A stretch of 64,000 nucleotides of DNA from Saccharomycopsis crataegensis. Taxonomy: Eukaryota; Ascomycota; Saccharomycetes; Ascoideales; Saccharomycopsidaceae. Within the stretch, counting starts at the first letter, position 1. The number at the start of each line of letters is the position of its first letter. The notes beneath the pieces were generated by a model. The model was not told the origin of the DNA and did not search any database. It was given only the letters and a program-made list of their open reading frames with translations. The DNA is taken from contig NW_027043827.1 of the NCBI RefSeq assembly GCF_037102585.1, positions 62,001 through 126,000 of the forward strand, in the 5' to 3' direction. This document shows positions 42,588 through 55,263 of this stretch, piece by piece. Made by a program: the position numbers and the translations under genes.

Positions 42588-42777
42588 TTTTTTTCCTTCA
42601 AAGTTCGATTTATTAATAAATATATAATTATATATATCTATGTAAAATCTTATAAGCTAATGCTCATTATATATGTTAGGGAAAACCATATCATATGGTG
42701 AAAAACCCTTTAGTGATAATTAATAGTATTTAAATAAAATGTTTTTTTTGTTATTGTTTTTGTTAATTTTTTTTTGA
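42588..42777 (-). other. LINE-C 3' UTR fragment
   Basis: Minus-strand 3' UTR of LINE-C ending GAACTTTGAAGG plus an A-run (T-run at 42588-42594). The hairpin ACCATATGATATGGT with flanking GGG and CCC is at 42679-42708. LINE-B copy 2 is inserted at 42778, in an A-rich part of the UTR, so coding sequence is absent. Confidence 0.8.
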
Positions 42778-43013
42778 ATCTTTTTTTTTTTTTAAAGACA
42801 AAATTCAATATATTAATTAATTATATAACTATATATCTCATAAACTACCAAATGTAGTTTGAAAATTAAAGTGTTAAGGGAAAACCATTAATGGTGAAAA
42901 ACCCTATTATTGGAAAAAATGTTTTTATGCGTTTTTAAGGTTTTTAATTGTTTTATTTTTTTTTTTTTGATTTTATTTTCTTGTTTTTCCCCACCTATTT
43001 TTTTCTTCTCCGC
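42778..43013 (-). other. LINE-B copy 2 3' UTR and poly(A)
   Basis: Same 3' UTR as 7034-7261 in reverse, ending in an A-run (T-run near 42781-42794), with the hairpin at 42878-42904. Confidence 0.85.
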
Positions 43014-46000
43014 TTAAAAGATATTGCTTTCAAGCAAGAAGATCATTGAATCAACGGCCATATGACAATTGAAATGCCTTTTGGATTTCAATCTTGATAA
43101 TTTTCGTTGGAAACCTAGATATCTATCGATCGTTCTGGTTTCGTTCATGTTGGTGGCAGGGGTAATGATTGTTTGCCAGGTTAATGGGATATTCAAGTCA
43201 ATTTTTTTCCAAAGTTTCTGGGCCAATGGACATTCAATAAGATGGTGCTTCATGATTTCAAATTGGATTTCCTTTGGGGCATATTGGGGTTCATCATATC
43301 TGGTTAATTTTTTGCTGCAATAGTCACAATGATTATTTACGTAATTGTGATTTTCAATGCCCAAATGAAAGATGTGAATATTTTGATATTTCCCCGGGAA
43401 ATGTTGGTTGAATTTTTTGAGGTTATGCCAAAAGTTATCAACTTGTTTCTGATTCACCCCAGTAATGTCCATGAGTGTTTTTGACATCTTGTTCACATCT
43501 TGTTTTTCCCGTTGTTTTTTACTTCCTTTAGTATGGTCAAAATCCTTAATTCTAATTGGAATGTGTTGTTGATATTTTTCAGGAATCCCTTTTTCAATTG
43601 AATTTTTCAAATCTTCAATTCCAATCTTCATTGGCTTCAACCTGATTGTACGTTTCTTTATACCAAGAACTTTTCTGAAATCCCAGTACGCTGTCCTTTC
43701 AGCATCTGAGAATGTGCTGCTATTCATAACTTCTAAGGAAATTGAATCATTGGTATTCTCAATGTCATCCGCTAGTTCAAGTAATACCACCCACCAATAA
43801 TGAGTTTTGATATATTCATCCTTTGGTGATTTTGTTGGTGATGTTTTTTGAATGATGTTATTGATACTTGATTGGATTTTAAAACGTAATATCTGGTTAT
43901 ATTTAGTGTGACTATCCAAAAACAAATCCTGGAAAATTTTGGCTCTTCGGTGTTGGAGTTGAGACTTTAAATCAATCATTGAGAAACCGCCTTTGTTGTT
44001 GTGTGTCTTGAGTGTATCCAAAGAAATAGGTGTATCTTGCTTGACCAATAACTTAATCGATGTGTCAATTTGATTCAACTGATTGGGTAACAAAGGTTGG
44101 TGTAGTTCTTTGTAATAGAACTTGGATGCAATATATGTGTTGAATGCTTCTATTTTTGATTGAATCAGCAAGCTGGTCATGTTTGATAACTTGTACTTGA
44201 TATGGAGGTCACGCTGCAATGTTTCCGGCCAAAATGTCACTGATGGTCCAATAGTTATCCCCAAATATGTCAATTGAAAGTTTTCATCAGCAATCTCAAA
44301 TGGGAATGGTGTCAAAAATGGATAATTATCAGTTGGTATGATTAGTTGGGATTTCTTTTCATTGAGTTTGCTGCCACTGAATTTTTCAAATAGTCTAATA
44401 CATTTCATTGTTTTGGAATAATCTCTTTTATCTTTGAGGAAAACTGTGATATCATCAGCAAAAGCAAGATAATGTTGACTGCTATATGCTTCAGGTATCA
44501 AATCTCCTTGGTAACTATGGCCTCTGGTATTCTGTTTGATAGATCGTAGTAAAGGTTCTACTGCTAATGCAAATAATGAAGGGGAAAACGGATTACCTTG
44601 GAGGGTACCATTTTTTAAATTGAATAATGGGCCGGTCATGTTGTTGATGTATAAGGATCCCGTTGTCTGCTTGAGGATGTTGATGATTAACTTGGCTAAT
44701 TTTTTTCCAAAATTTAAATGGGACAATAGTTGTTCCATATATTCGTGAGATATCCTATCGAACGCTTTCTCCAAATCCACAATTAGTATCAGCTTTTGTG
44801 GATTTGGTATTATATGCGTTTTATCTTTTGGATGAATTAGACTATCTAACATTTCTCTGAAAATGGTGATGTTGGAGAACGATGACCGGCCTGGAATAAA
44901 ACCAGCTTGATCTTCCCCTATGATATCGGCAAGTGCTTCAACAACCTATTATTAATTATTGTGGATAATAATCGAAGATTAGTGTTGATAAGGGCTATCG
45001 GCCTATAGTTTCCAATGTTTTCTTTTGACTTTCCAGGCTTTGGTATGATGTTAAAGAGTATAGTTCGGTAGTGGAATGGTAAATTTCCTTCAGTTAGAAT
45101 GTGGTTAAATTCTTGAAGAAGGATGTGTTTGATTTGGGGAAATAATTCCTTATAAAATTTGTATGGGATTCCATCTATGCCCGGTGTGGACTTCAAATTT
45201 GCCGAATCAATTGCCAGTTTGAGTTCTTCCATTGTTATGGAGGAATCCATTTTTCTCTTCTCTTCAGGAGATATTCCTTGGGTTGGAATCACGTCCTGAA
45301 GATATTTATGTATTTTTTTTGTGTCCTTTGTTCCTCTGGTTCCATCAAACAAGTCCATATAATATTCAGTTGCTATTTTCATTATCTCTTCATGAGATTG
45401 AACTAGTGTCCCTTCTACATCTTTTAGCTGTTTTATTGGGCGTTGTTCTTGATATTGGTGGAAAACTTGGTTAATATGTTGATAATATTCCGTCACTTTA
45501 TCAAGTTCAGGCACTTTCACTTTTTTCAACATGTGTTTGAGTTTTTCTGCTTTGCATTTAATATCAATTATTAATTCATCGGTTCCTTGGATATCTTCAT
45601 TTATAGATTGGTGCCTGAGAACATTAATGATTCTGTCGGTCAATCTATATCTCTTCATATTATAGTAAGCCTTGGATGAAGTTAAAGTCAACTCCACTGT
45701 AACTGAATCATGTGTGGATCTTTTCCCAAAATGATTTGTTTGTGTCATATTCCATTTGTTTTCTTTGTTTTTTAAGAAGCTCCCAGTGATATAGAACCTA
45801 TCCAATCTCCGGCTTTTCCCTAATTCTGATGCTTTATTAGTGAATGTTTTCTTGATGTTATGTTTGATTGAATTGAATGAGTCCTTCAAGTTCAACAAAG
45901 TAATGAGATTAGTTAAGGATTCAGCAACTGAGTCTTCACGGCTTCTATAATTTAGGGAGTCCGAACGATCAATAAAATTATTAAAATCACCAGCTAACAT

Positions 46001-46429
46001 GATGTTGATTGTCTTTCCTGGGAATCTAGTTTGAAGATTCTGATGTTGGGCAAGTAAACTGAGTTTGAGCTGATCATGGATCTGATTTTGCTTTTGGTAT
46101 TGATTTGGATTATACAAGTTTATAATCCAGAGTGCTTGGTTATTTTCTAATTCAATTAAGACATCCGTGATGTGTTTTTGGAGTTCATGTTGGACAGTAA
46201 TACCTGCTAATTTGGATCCTAACACTGGAATAGAATCATCAACAATTATTGCTGTTCTGGAACAGGTTGAATTATAGTATATGACTTTGTTATCGAACTG
46301 AAACGAAAAGTCTTCTGATAGATTTAGTTCTTGGAGCAAAGACACATTGGATTTTTGGGTGAAACTTATTACCAACTGGTCGCTGATACGACTCCGTTGT
46401 ATATTTTGAGTATTGATTTTAATAATCAT
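43014..46429 (-). pseudogene. LINE-B copy 2 ORF2, one-base frameshift
   Basis: Nearly identical to LINE-B ORF2 at 3617-7033, with the same endonuclease, RT (FADD) and CCHC-finger motifs. One C is missing at about 44928-44930, so LLKHLPD becomes LLKHLPIS and stops. The two halves are otherwise open from ATG 46429 and to the usual end ESNIF. The copy is recent but cannot make a full protein. Confidence 0.92.
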
Positions 46430-46434
46430 TATGT

Positions 46435-47197
46435 TTATTGATTGGAATTTTGATTTGTCTGTTTGTTTCTGGTTGCATCAGCTTCCAGAGTTGACAAATC
46501 ATCATTGGTTGTTGTTAATTCTGTTTTCTCATGTACTGGAATTTCATCACCCAGTAGCATTTCATCCTCCTCATATTCTTCTGAATCCTCATATTCGTCT
46601 TTTGCATCATAGATGTATTCTCCATCATTTTCATACTCCTCATCATATTCTTCGTCATTATCATTATCAGGTTCTGCACTTGATTCAGACAGGGTTGGCT
46701 CTTTAGAGCCAGTTTGTGCCAGTTTTGATGTCACTGATGGGAGTGGGTCTTTAATGACTAACTTAATAGATTTTGGTACAAATGGTTTTGGTGCTGAAGG
46801 CTTGGTGGTGTTAATTTTGGTCAAAATTGGGGTAGAGATTGGGGTAGATTTTGGGGTAGATTTTGGGGTAGATTTTGGAGTAGAAGCTGGGGTAGAAGTT
46901 GGGTTGGACAAGGTTTGATTAGATTTTGGGATAGTTGGATGGGATCTAAACACATTCAACTTAATTTCTGGTTTGGCCGAGTCTTGTTTGGTTTCAGCTG
47001 GTTTGACGGATGCCTTCTTTTTGGAGGCCTTTCTAACTTGATTAACCGGAGGAGGGGTGATTTGATGCTTTCTGTTGATAGCTGGTGTGGTAGTTTGGAT
47101 ATTTTCATAATCGTCATCTCTTTCTTTGGATATTAATCCCAATTGGTGGAATGGATTCTTCCATAAATTGCTCAGTTCATTTTGTGGTGGTTTTACT
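46435..47197 (-). pseudogene. LINE-B copy 2 ORF1, 5'-truncated
   Basis: Only the last 255 or so residues remain, from KPPQNELSNLW, including the Ser-Thr-Pro repeat and the acidic tail. Relative to LINE-B at 1005-3611 it lacks a short stretch around KKILQREKP. The match to LINE-B ends at about 47197, 57 bp from the tRNA-Ser gene. Such 5' truncation is typical of incomplete target-primed reverse transcription. The CCHC knuckles are gone. Confidence 0.9.
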
Positions 47198-47253
47198 AAC
47201 CCGTGACTAACTATATCTAGTATAGTTGCTTCGTAATATAACAACACAAATCA

Positions 47254-47335
47254 GGCACGGTGGCCGAGTGGTTAAGGCGAAAGATTAGAAATCTTTTGGG
47301 CTCTGCCCGCGCAGGTTCGAGTCCTGCCCGTGTCG
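47254..47335 (+). tRNA. tRNA-Ser (AGA)
   Basis: 82 nt, GGCACGG to CCGTGTC plus discriminator G. The anticodon AGA is at 47287-47289, the long variable arm typical of serine tRNA is present, and the T arm has GGTTCGAGTCC. No intron. Confidence 0.95.
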
Positions 47336-47356
47336 TTATTCTCTACCTTGAGAACT

Positions 47357-47449
47357 GGTCCCTTGGCCCAGTTGGTTAAGGCGTGGTGCTAATAAAGGTC
47401 TTCTGATATTGTTACGCCAAGATCGGCGGTTCGATCCCGCCAGGGACCA
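47357..47449 (+). tRNA. tRNA-Ile (AAT) with a 19-nt intron
   Basis: GGTCCCT pairs with AGGGACC. The anticodon loop reads CTAATA, then about 19 nt beginning AAGGTCTTC, then ACGCC. Removing the insert after position 37 restores a perfect anticodon stem (TGGTG with CGCCA), the canonical tRNA intron position. The T arm is GGTTCGATCCC. A T6 terminator follows. It lies 21 bp after tRNA-Ser. Confidence 0.92.
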
Positions 47450-47568
47450 ATTTTTTAAATCTTGCTAGAAATGAAACTGTTTTTTCGAAAGATGTATTAT
47501 TGAAGTGACTACAGCGTGAATTCAAATTTGGTTTTTTCTTGAACAACACCGACAGGAGTTTTTTTGGG

Positions 47569-48013
47569 TGTTGAAATGTAGCTCTAAGTACAGTGCAAGC
47601 TCCAATAGTTTGATTTTGTCTATCACTTAACTTAAGGGTACTTTATGTGATTTTGTGCACTATGGTGGAGCAATGTTTTTCCGACAAGAAAAACGCCGGA
47701 CACCTATGTACAATAATTACCTCTTCTGATAAAAGTGCGCTCTGTTGTCACAAGTTCGAGATCTTACAATCAAGGGGTCTGTAGGTCTTATACTAGGAAC
47801 CAGATCATTAGATCTCTACTAATAAATATTATAGTCGTTGCTATCAAGATTATATTTACAGCCATTATTGGTTTAAGGTTGCTAGGTGTCGTGCTGTTTG
47901 TCCTTACTACTGTCCTTATATTTAACTTTATTATCTAAAGTGTTTGTCATTATACGTGAGTGCGTTTGTTTCGTCTTTATATATTAAAGTACTTTGTAGA
48001 CCTGTAGAATTCT
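47569..48013 (+). mobile_element. Delta LTR, 3' end lost
   Basis: TGTTGAAATGTAG onwards matches the delta LTR at 57212-57664 in reverse over about 445 bp with scattered differences. It stops at AATTCT, lacking the final CACA. No target duplication. It lies 120 bp downstream of the tRNA-Ile gene. Confidence 0.85.
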
Positions 48014-48216
48014 AAAAAAATTGTGGTGCCAAGGTTTATGGCATCAGGACACAAGCTCTTGATATTGTTGAGATGTTGTGCCATATTTGAGTTGGAGAAA
48101 GCCTCTCCGTTCTTTTGGACCACCACATATTGTGTTGGCGAGGGTCTTGTGGTACCTTTGAGGGGTTTTGGAGCTATCTTCTTATTAAGCTTCGGTAAAG
48201 TGAATGGCTTCGTTTT
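48014..48216 (-). pseudogene. Unidentified coding-like fragment
   Basis: Minus-strand frame of about 65 residues with normal composition: PFTLPKLNKKIAP, PSPTQYVVVQKNGEAFSNS, AQHLNNIKSLCPDA. It is cut by the delta LTR on one side and by a LINE-C poly(A) end on the other. It may be a piece of a host gene or Gag. I do not recognise it. Confidence 0.3.
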
Positions 48217-48409
48217 TTTTTTTTTTTTTTTTTCCTTCAAAGTTCGATAAATTAATAAATATATAATTATATATATCTATGTAAAATCTTATAAGCTAAT
48301 GCTCATTATATATGTTAGGGAAAACCATATCATATGGTGAAAAACCCTTTAGTGATAATTATTATTGTTTTTGTTAATTTTTTTTTTCTTTTTTGTTTTG
48401 ATCGACTAT
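48217..48409 (-). other. LINE-C copy 3 3' UTR and poly(A)
   Basis: Ends GAACTTTGAAGG followed by about 16 A (T-run from 48217 to 48232), which defines the true LINE-C 3' end. The hairpin is at 48318-48347. Confidence 0.85.
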
Positions 48410-49374
48410 TCAGCTCCCAGTAGTAATGATATAAATCAAGTTGTTAATTGATGTGTTCCAATCAATTTGGTTATGATATCTTAGGCGTGAGAGTTTGCGT
48501 TGATAGCATAGATAGCGGTCGATCTTTTTGATTGTTGATTCTGAATGATTGGGAGCGATTAAGTTATTCCATGCTAATGGAATTGGGATTTTCAATCTTG
48601 ACCATAACTCGGTTGATAATGGGCATTGAATTAGGAAATGGGTCATTTTGATCTTGACTTGGAGTTCTGGTGATTCATGTTGTTGGTCTTGAGAGACGGT
48701 TTCGAGCCCGCAATAGTGACATTTTCTATGTTGGTAAAAAATTGTTCAGCACCTAAGTGGAATATGTGTATGTTTTCAAAGTAACCAGGGCTATTATGTT
48801 GGTATTTGTGGAGTCTCTTCCAGAAAGAGTTTTGTTTCGTTTGGGTGACTTCTTGGATATTGGTTAAAGTGGTGGATAATTTATGTTTATCAATTCTGGC
48901 TCTTTTTTTCTTGCTTCCCTGTTTGTGTTCAAACTCCATGACCAGTTTTGGGATCTCCATTTGATAGATAGTTGGTATACCGTCTTGAATGGACTTGGCA
49001 AGGTCTGAGTGTTTGATATTCATTGGGTTCAATGTTTGTTGTTGAGATATTGGTTTGGACAATAATTTATACCAAGCCACAAAAGCACATTTTTCCGCTG
49101 TGGTGAACATTGGAAGATTTATAACCTGGTTGAGTATGGACCTGCTGTCTCTCTTATTCTTGATATTGATCTGGTCACCTAATATTAACCGCCACCAGTA
49201 TTGGGTTTTTATATATCCTTGTATCGACTGCTCTTCCTCGGATAGATATTGTTTGATGATCATGTTTATTGCTAGTTGGAGCTTGAATCGGAGTAACTGG
49301 CAATATGGGTTTAAAGATTGGAGAAAGAGTTGTTGAAAGATTTTTGCCTTGCGGTAGCTCAATTGGCTTTTGAT
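48410..49374 (-). pseudogene. LINE-C copy 3 ORF2, C-terminal fragment with frameshift
   Basis: Begins at KSQLSYRKAKIF, overlaps the 3' part of LINE-C ORF2 copy 1 and supplies the C-terminus missing there, ending YIITTGS. A T homopolymer near 48737 has six bases where the copy at 62355 has seven, shifting the frame just before the CCHC finger (CHYCG in the other copy). The upstream part is replaced by an alpha LTR at 49375. RT motifs are lost. Confidence 0.88.
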
Positions 49375-49731
49375 TGTTGTAGTTTTGTAACTCTAGTTAC
49401 AAAAGACATTGATAACAATAATATTCAATAATATTTATTCCCTTGTTATACTTGTTTTACTTGTTAACTATCTAAATTATATAAAGGACAAACTCAGACT
49501 ATGGGGGGCATGGCCCATATTTATATTAATCTCAATGGGTTCTAGAAGGTTCCATAAGCTCTAGAATGTTCCATGGAATTCTAGAAGGTTCCATAAGTTC
49601 TAGAAGGTTCCATAAGTTCTAGAAGGTTCCATGAGTTCTAGAAGGTTCCATAAGTTGTAGAAGGTTCCATAAGTTCTAGAAGGTTCCATGAACAATGACT
49701 AACCACATAACTTTGGATTGCCAACTCAACA
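49375..49731 (-). mobile_element. Alpha LTR with eight heat-shock repeats
   Basis: 357 bp, TGTTGTAG to CTCAACA, array at about 49538-49690. It abuts an inverted hybrid LTR directly, forming a head-to-head pair, and has no target duplication. Confidence 0.9.
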
Positions 49732-49938
49732 TCTAGAACTTATGGAACCTTCTAGAATTCCATGGAACATTCTAGAACCCATTGAGATTAATATAAATAT
49801 GGGCCATGCCCCCCATAGTCTGAGTTTGTCCTTTATATAATTTAGTTAGTTAAGAAGAATAAGAATAATAACAAGGATAGTTTGATAGTATTTGTTATTG
49901 GTAATGACTACTGTAACTAGGGTTACAAAACTTCAACA
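49732..49938 (+). mobile_element. Hybrid alpha/beta LTR, 5'-truncated
   Basis: Starts inside the alpha heat-shock repeats, continues as alpha to the TATA box (TTTATATAATTTAG) and then as beta from TTAGTTAAGAAG to CTTCAACA. The junction is the same as in the complete hybrid LTR at 56344-56620. Confidence 0.88.
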
Positions 49939-50503
49939 AGGAGAACCCTTGAGTGGTCCACCATGTTCGGATTGTCCAAGGTGTCGTGAAAGTGATGTGC
50001 TGGAATCCGTCATAAGGTTCAGGAGCTGACAATACCAAACCAGAGACAGGCTCACGGTTGCAGTGGCATTGGTGTATAATGCTGTTCCTGGAGAAGACGT
50101 GTGTACAGTTTCAAAGAGATCAAGCTTAAGCTTGGCTGCATTATGCTAGCGAAAGTCATGGAAGCGAAGCTACGTGTCATCTCAGTGCAACTGAGTTGAA
50201 CAATTTGTCACTCACCCTTTTCTCACCACGGCATAATGGATGTACCCACCGTTGTGTTATATGAAGTATCTTTCCGACCATGACTATCTTACTTCGCTAG
50301 GTCGGATGCGATAATGCGAATATGATTACAGTTACCTCATATACCTGCAGGACTCTGTCTTGGTTACTTCGTCAGAAAAGACGTCATATGTGTTTGTCTT
50401 GATTGTGTTGAGATTTAACACCACGCCAGGTGACGCGAATTCCCTGTCTGCTTTACATCGTTATAAGTGAACGATGAAATTATTTTTGTTTGTGACTGCT
50501 GTC
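49939..50503. other. Hairpin-rich unidentified segment, possible structured RNA
   Basis: 565 bp between a hybrid LTR and the beta element with no long reading frame and less AT bias than its surroundings. Perfect or near-perfect stem-loops lie at 50181-50195, 50224-50256, 50273-50306 (7-bp stem), 50370-50383, 50405-50421 and 50456-50476 (7-bp stem). The last is followed by TATTTTTG. I compared it by eye with SRP, RNase P, MRP, U1 and U3 RNAs as I remember them and saw no convincing match. It may be a structured non-coding RNA or the remnant of another element. Confidence 0.3.
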
Positions 50504-50905
50504 TGTTGAAGTTTTGTAACCCTAGTTACAGTAGTCATTACCAATAACAAATACTATCAAACTATCCTTGTTATTATTCTTATTCTTCTTAACTAACTAA
50601 CTATTTAAATAACAAAATATAAACTCAAACTATGGGGAGAGGCCCCATATTTATAATAAGACCAATATATATGATTTGTAATCATACATCCATCTAGAAC
50701 ATTCTAGATGATCAATCATATGCACAATGACTAATTATTAGGCTGAGTCATAATCACATGCAGATTATATATTGCTCAGCCATGGTAAATAAACCGTCTT
50801 ATCCGAGACTCGAACCCAGGATCTATTCAACACATTGATACCCGTGTTAACCGTTGAGCCATCTGTACAAAACCCAATATATGACTTTGGATTGTCAACT
50901 CAACA
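50504..50905 (-). repeat. Beta LTR, left end (3' LTR)
   Basis: 402 bp; tRNA-like boxes inverted at 50806-50861. The purine tract GAGAGAGGG lies just inside at 50906-50914. Confidence 0.92.
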
Positions 50906-50912
50906 CCCTCTC

Positions 50913-53900
50913 TCAATTCAAAGTCACCATACCACAAAGCTTTCTTAGCTCTATGAATTGAGGAGCAGCAAGACCTTTAGTGAACATGTCAGCAACCATG
51001 ATTCCAGTATTAAGGTATTGCAAATCAATTGTCCCAGATCCAATGTGATCCCTGATGAAATGAGTCCTGATATCAATATGTTTGGTACGGTGATGGAAAG
51101 CTGGATGTTTGGCCATTTCAATACACCCCTGGTTATCATCATAAATCTTCACTGCACCAGTGTTAAGGCCAAACTGTTCAAAGACCTGTTTCAACCACAA
51201 TGCCTCTTTCACACCTTCGCTGAGAGACATATATTCTGCTTCAGCTGTAGAAAGAGCAACCGTTGCTTGTTTCTTGGACCTCCATGTTATTGCACCATTG
51301 GCATACTTGAACACAAACCCAGTAGTAGACTTTCTGTCTGACTTATCTCCAGCCCAGTCAGCATCACAATATCCAACTAGTTCACCATCTCCTTTATCTC
51401 CAGCCTCATATCTTATACCTAATTCTTTCGTACCTTTCAAATATCTCAACACTCTTTTAGCTGCCTTGTAATGGACCTCCTTTGGCTCCTTGAGATATCT
51501 TGATAAAACACCGACGATATAACTAATATCGCTCCTAACAGTATTGGCAGCAAACAACAATTTTCCAACTAAGGATCTATAGTCTGTAGCATCACATGTT
51601 TCAGCATTGGCATCCACCAACGTAAGTTCTTGGCCAGAAATTGTAGGCGTCTTATCGTGGTTGCAATTCTCCATTCCAAATTCCTTCAACATGGAACCAA
51701 TGTAGTCCTTCAAACTCATGTTGATACCACCATCATCTTGAGAAATATTCATGCCTAAAAATTTCTTGACAACTCCCAAGTCTTTCATCTTGAAAACATT
51801 CATCAATTCAGATTTGACTTTTCCAATAGCAAAATCTGAGGTACCAGCTATCAATAAGTCGTCAACATAGAGGGCAACCATCACAAATGACTTTTCAGAC
51901 TTTCTTGAGTACAAACAATATTCAGCACCGTTTCTAACAAAACCAAGAGATGACAATACACTGTGGATTCTTTCATTCCACACTAACGGGGCTTGTTTTA
52001 ATCCATACAAGCTTTTCTTCAACCTCAAGACGCTGGTTTCTTTTCCCTTAACCACATACCCTTCTGGCTGAGTCATGTATAATTCTTCTTGAAGGAAACC
52101 ATTGAGGAACGCAGTTTTAACATCCATCTGATGAACTGCCATTCCATTCTTGGCAGCGATACTCAACATCAACCTGATAGATTCATAACGCACCACAGGT
52201 GAGAATGTCTCATTGTAGTCAATACCCTTCACCTGTGTGAATCCTCGAGCAACAAGTCTTCCCTTGAAGACTCCGTTATCTTTCTTTGCAAAGACCCAAC
52301 GACATGTAATTGGCTTTCTTCCTTTCGGCAACTCGACCAATTCATAAGTGGAATTCTCCTTGTGAGCAGCTATTTCTTCGTCACAAGCGCGCTTCCATTC
52401 CACTCTTTCATCGCTCTTCATAGCTTCCTTGTAGTTTCCAGGAACATCAGTTCCTCCAGATATAGCGTCAGCTTCACCAGCCATGAAGCATGTAGCAACG
52501 TAATTCACAGGTTTGTATTCTAACAACTTGCTTTTGGTATCATCATTCAGTTCTGATTCCTCATCACAATCACTAGGCTCTTCAATGTGAGGCTCAATTT
52601 CCGAAACCACCAAATCATCATTACTACCATTTGGAACAAACGAGGCCAACTCTTCTGATTTCCTTGAGTTTCTGAATTTCTTTCTTTGTGGTTTCTCAGT
52701 AACACTTTCCCTCTCTGAATCTGAGCTGAATGTGTCAGGCTGTTCTTCTATTTCAGCCAAAATACCAAATGGGTTTCTCTTAATTATACCCCTGCTTTCC
52801 TTGACTCTAGAACCTGATGATCTTTTTCTTTTCGTAGCAGTAACCAACTGAAAAGCATCATCATAAACTTTTGAGGGAATCAATTCTCCGTCCCCATACT
52901 CCTTGGTTTCCACAATGGACATTTCAATGTCTTTATCAGGTGCATCACTTTCAGATACCATGCTTGCATCATCAACTGAGATTTGGGACGTAGTTTCATC
53001 ATCATGGTATGCAGAGCCATTTCTACTACCAACATCAACATCAACCAAATCATCATTCATAATAATTGGAGCAGCAGATATTCCACCAATGATACCTCCC
53101 CCTCCTCCGCCAGAAATTCCAATCCTTTCTTCTGGTGCAGCAGTGGAGGACTTCTTTCCATCTTGAAAATAATATCTTGACTCATCGAAGTTCACTTGGG
53201 CAGCCGTAACAACTCTATTTGCTTCGGGATCAAACATCCTATAAGCACACCGATTTCTATCATACCCAAGCATAACACACATTTTCGAAGTAGCACCAAG
53301 TTTCCCATATCTCAATTTATGGGGAACAACAACATATCCAATACAACCAAAACAACGAAGATGATCAAGTCCTGGATTATAACCAAACCAACGACGATAC
53401 GGAGTCTGAAAACCAATCACTCGGGATGGTGTTCTGTTGGTCAAATAAGCAGCAGTACGAACTGCCTCTGGCCAAAATTGCGCAGGCATGGATGCCCCAA
53501 TCATCAAAGATCTTGTTTTATCTTGAATGGTCCGATTCATTCTTTCAGCAACACCATTCTGATAACTATGGTGTGGCACCGTCAACTCATGAGCAATTCC
53601 TTTTCGTCGCAAGAACGCGTGCAATTGGCCTGTAATGAATTCTCCACCATTATCAGTTCTTATGGTTCCAACTCTAAAGTCTTTTCCTTGTTACTTGAAC
53701 ATTGTCTCAGAGTAGTTTATGAAGTCAATAATCTGAGCCGTGCACTCGGACTTTTGAGTTAAGCATCGAGTTTCCACATACTTGGCATATCCATCTACTA
53801 TCGTAAGAAAGTAGGCACTCGAATCAATCGAGCCATAGCTAAAAGGACCACAAACATCCATATGCAACAATTCCAATGGTCTCTTAGGTTTAGAACCATG

Positions 53901-55259
53901 ACCCAACTTTGGTTTTTGGACTGTTCCTTTAGCAGCAAGGCAACAGTCGCATCGAATAACAGCATTGTCACCCAAGATTTTCCCTTTAACAAGCTTAAAC
54001 ATTTTGTTAGCTTTCTGTAAAATATTAGCACTTGGGTGTCCGAGTCTTTGGTGCCAGAGACCACCCTTATCAATACTGTTAAAAGCAACACCATTAGCAT
54101 CAGTAGATAATCTGTAAAGCCCATTCATCAGAGGATCCTTGGTACCAATAACCTTCATTTCCGGATACATTTTCACTTTGTTTCCTTCAAACAATAATTT
54201 CGCACCATTCAGAGTAGCCTTGGAAACTGAAATCAAGTTGGCTTTTGAGTCTGGAACATAATAAGCATCTTTGATTTCAATATTGGTATTATCACGTAAT
54301 TTGAACTCCGCAGACCCAATACCTGCAACAGCAACACCACCGCCATCAATCCCGGAGATCTCTCCTCCAAACGGTCTGATCGTCTTGAACAAGCTCTTAT
54401 TGTTTAAGATATGTTGCGAGGCACCTGAATCAAAATACACCCTGGAGTTGTTACCATGCATTCCCATAAATGCATACCACGATGGTGACGGATTCCTACC
54501 ATCGCCAATTAATTTCTCTCTCTTAGGAGCCTTGCAATCTCTTCTGAAATGTCCAGGCTTCCCACAATTGAAGCACTTGTATTGCTTCTTGGTGGCGAAA
54601 ACCGGTTCCGGACTCTCAATACTAGTAGACGCAATACTTTTATCTCCAATGATCTCTCTTGTTAAATCCTGAACAAGACCGAGGTCAACATTACCAATAG
54701 TTCTGCCATTTCTGGACTCGTAGGCTGTCATGACTTCTCTAGAGAGGCTATTACCGAAACCAGCCTTCTGGCCCAAACCCAAGAACAATGCACAAAGCAC
54801 AGTGCTTCCGTCCAATTTACCAACAGTGTTCTTGAAATGATTAAAAGCATCAATAAAGTGTTCCACTTTTCCTTCTTTAGTTTTCAACCATTTGTTGTCC
54901 ATTAAATCACAAATAATACCCACAGCATTGGTAACAGTCAAAGTACCATAGGCCTCCTTGAGAAACATAAACAAGTTTCTGCCGGTACCATCGAATTCCG
55001 AGGCCTTAGTCAAAGCAGCGCCAGTGATACTGTTAAAGACAACCGTAGAGATAATTTCATCCATAGTAGCAACCAATTGAGCAACTTCGTTTGAGTCTTC
55101 CAGACCGTCAGTTCCGGTCTCTCCATTGATCAAATAAGCATATAACCCAAGACCTTTCATCTTCATCTTGACACTGATCAATGTGAACCAATCATAGAAG
55201 TTTGATGAACCTTTCAACTTTTCATCAGCAGCAAACGAAGTAAGAGCATTTGAACTCAT
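50913..55259 (-). pseudogene. Beta Gag-Pol with one in-frame TAA in the integrase
   Basis: Homologue of the alpha polyprotein with the same domain order: Gag, knuckle CFNCGKPGHFRRDC, protease DSGAS, integrase HHCC (HQRLGHPS ... CDCC), RT YVDD and RNase H CDADW. The line FKSQGK of alpha reads FK-stop-QGK at 53691-53693, a single-base change of a Ser codon to TAA in the integrase, just before the catalytic DNGGEF region; the frame then continues unbroken. The ATG at 55259 lies in the primer site. The integrase-RT linker is longer and more Gly-rich than in alpha. Some blocks, such as 52183-52366, are almost identical to alpha in DNA while the surroundings differ clearly, indicating exchange between the families. 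Confidence 0.92.
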
Positions 55260-55263
55260 AACC
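55255..55263 (-). other. Beta primer-binding site
   Basis: GGTTATGAG directly after the 5' LTR, identical to the alpha site and complementary to the initiator tRNA-Met anticodon arm; contains the start codon. Confidence 0.85.

Noticed and set aside
43069-43323. Plus-strand 84-residue frame found three times (6724-6978 inverted, 43069, 63199)
   Set aside because: Antisense of the CCHC-finger region of LINE-B ORF2; present wherever that region is present.
47735-47938. Hydrophobic 67-residue frame resembling a membrane peptide
   Set aside because: It lies entirely inside the delta LTR, and the related LTR at 57212-57664 does not preserve the frame.
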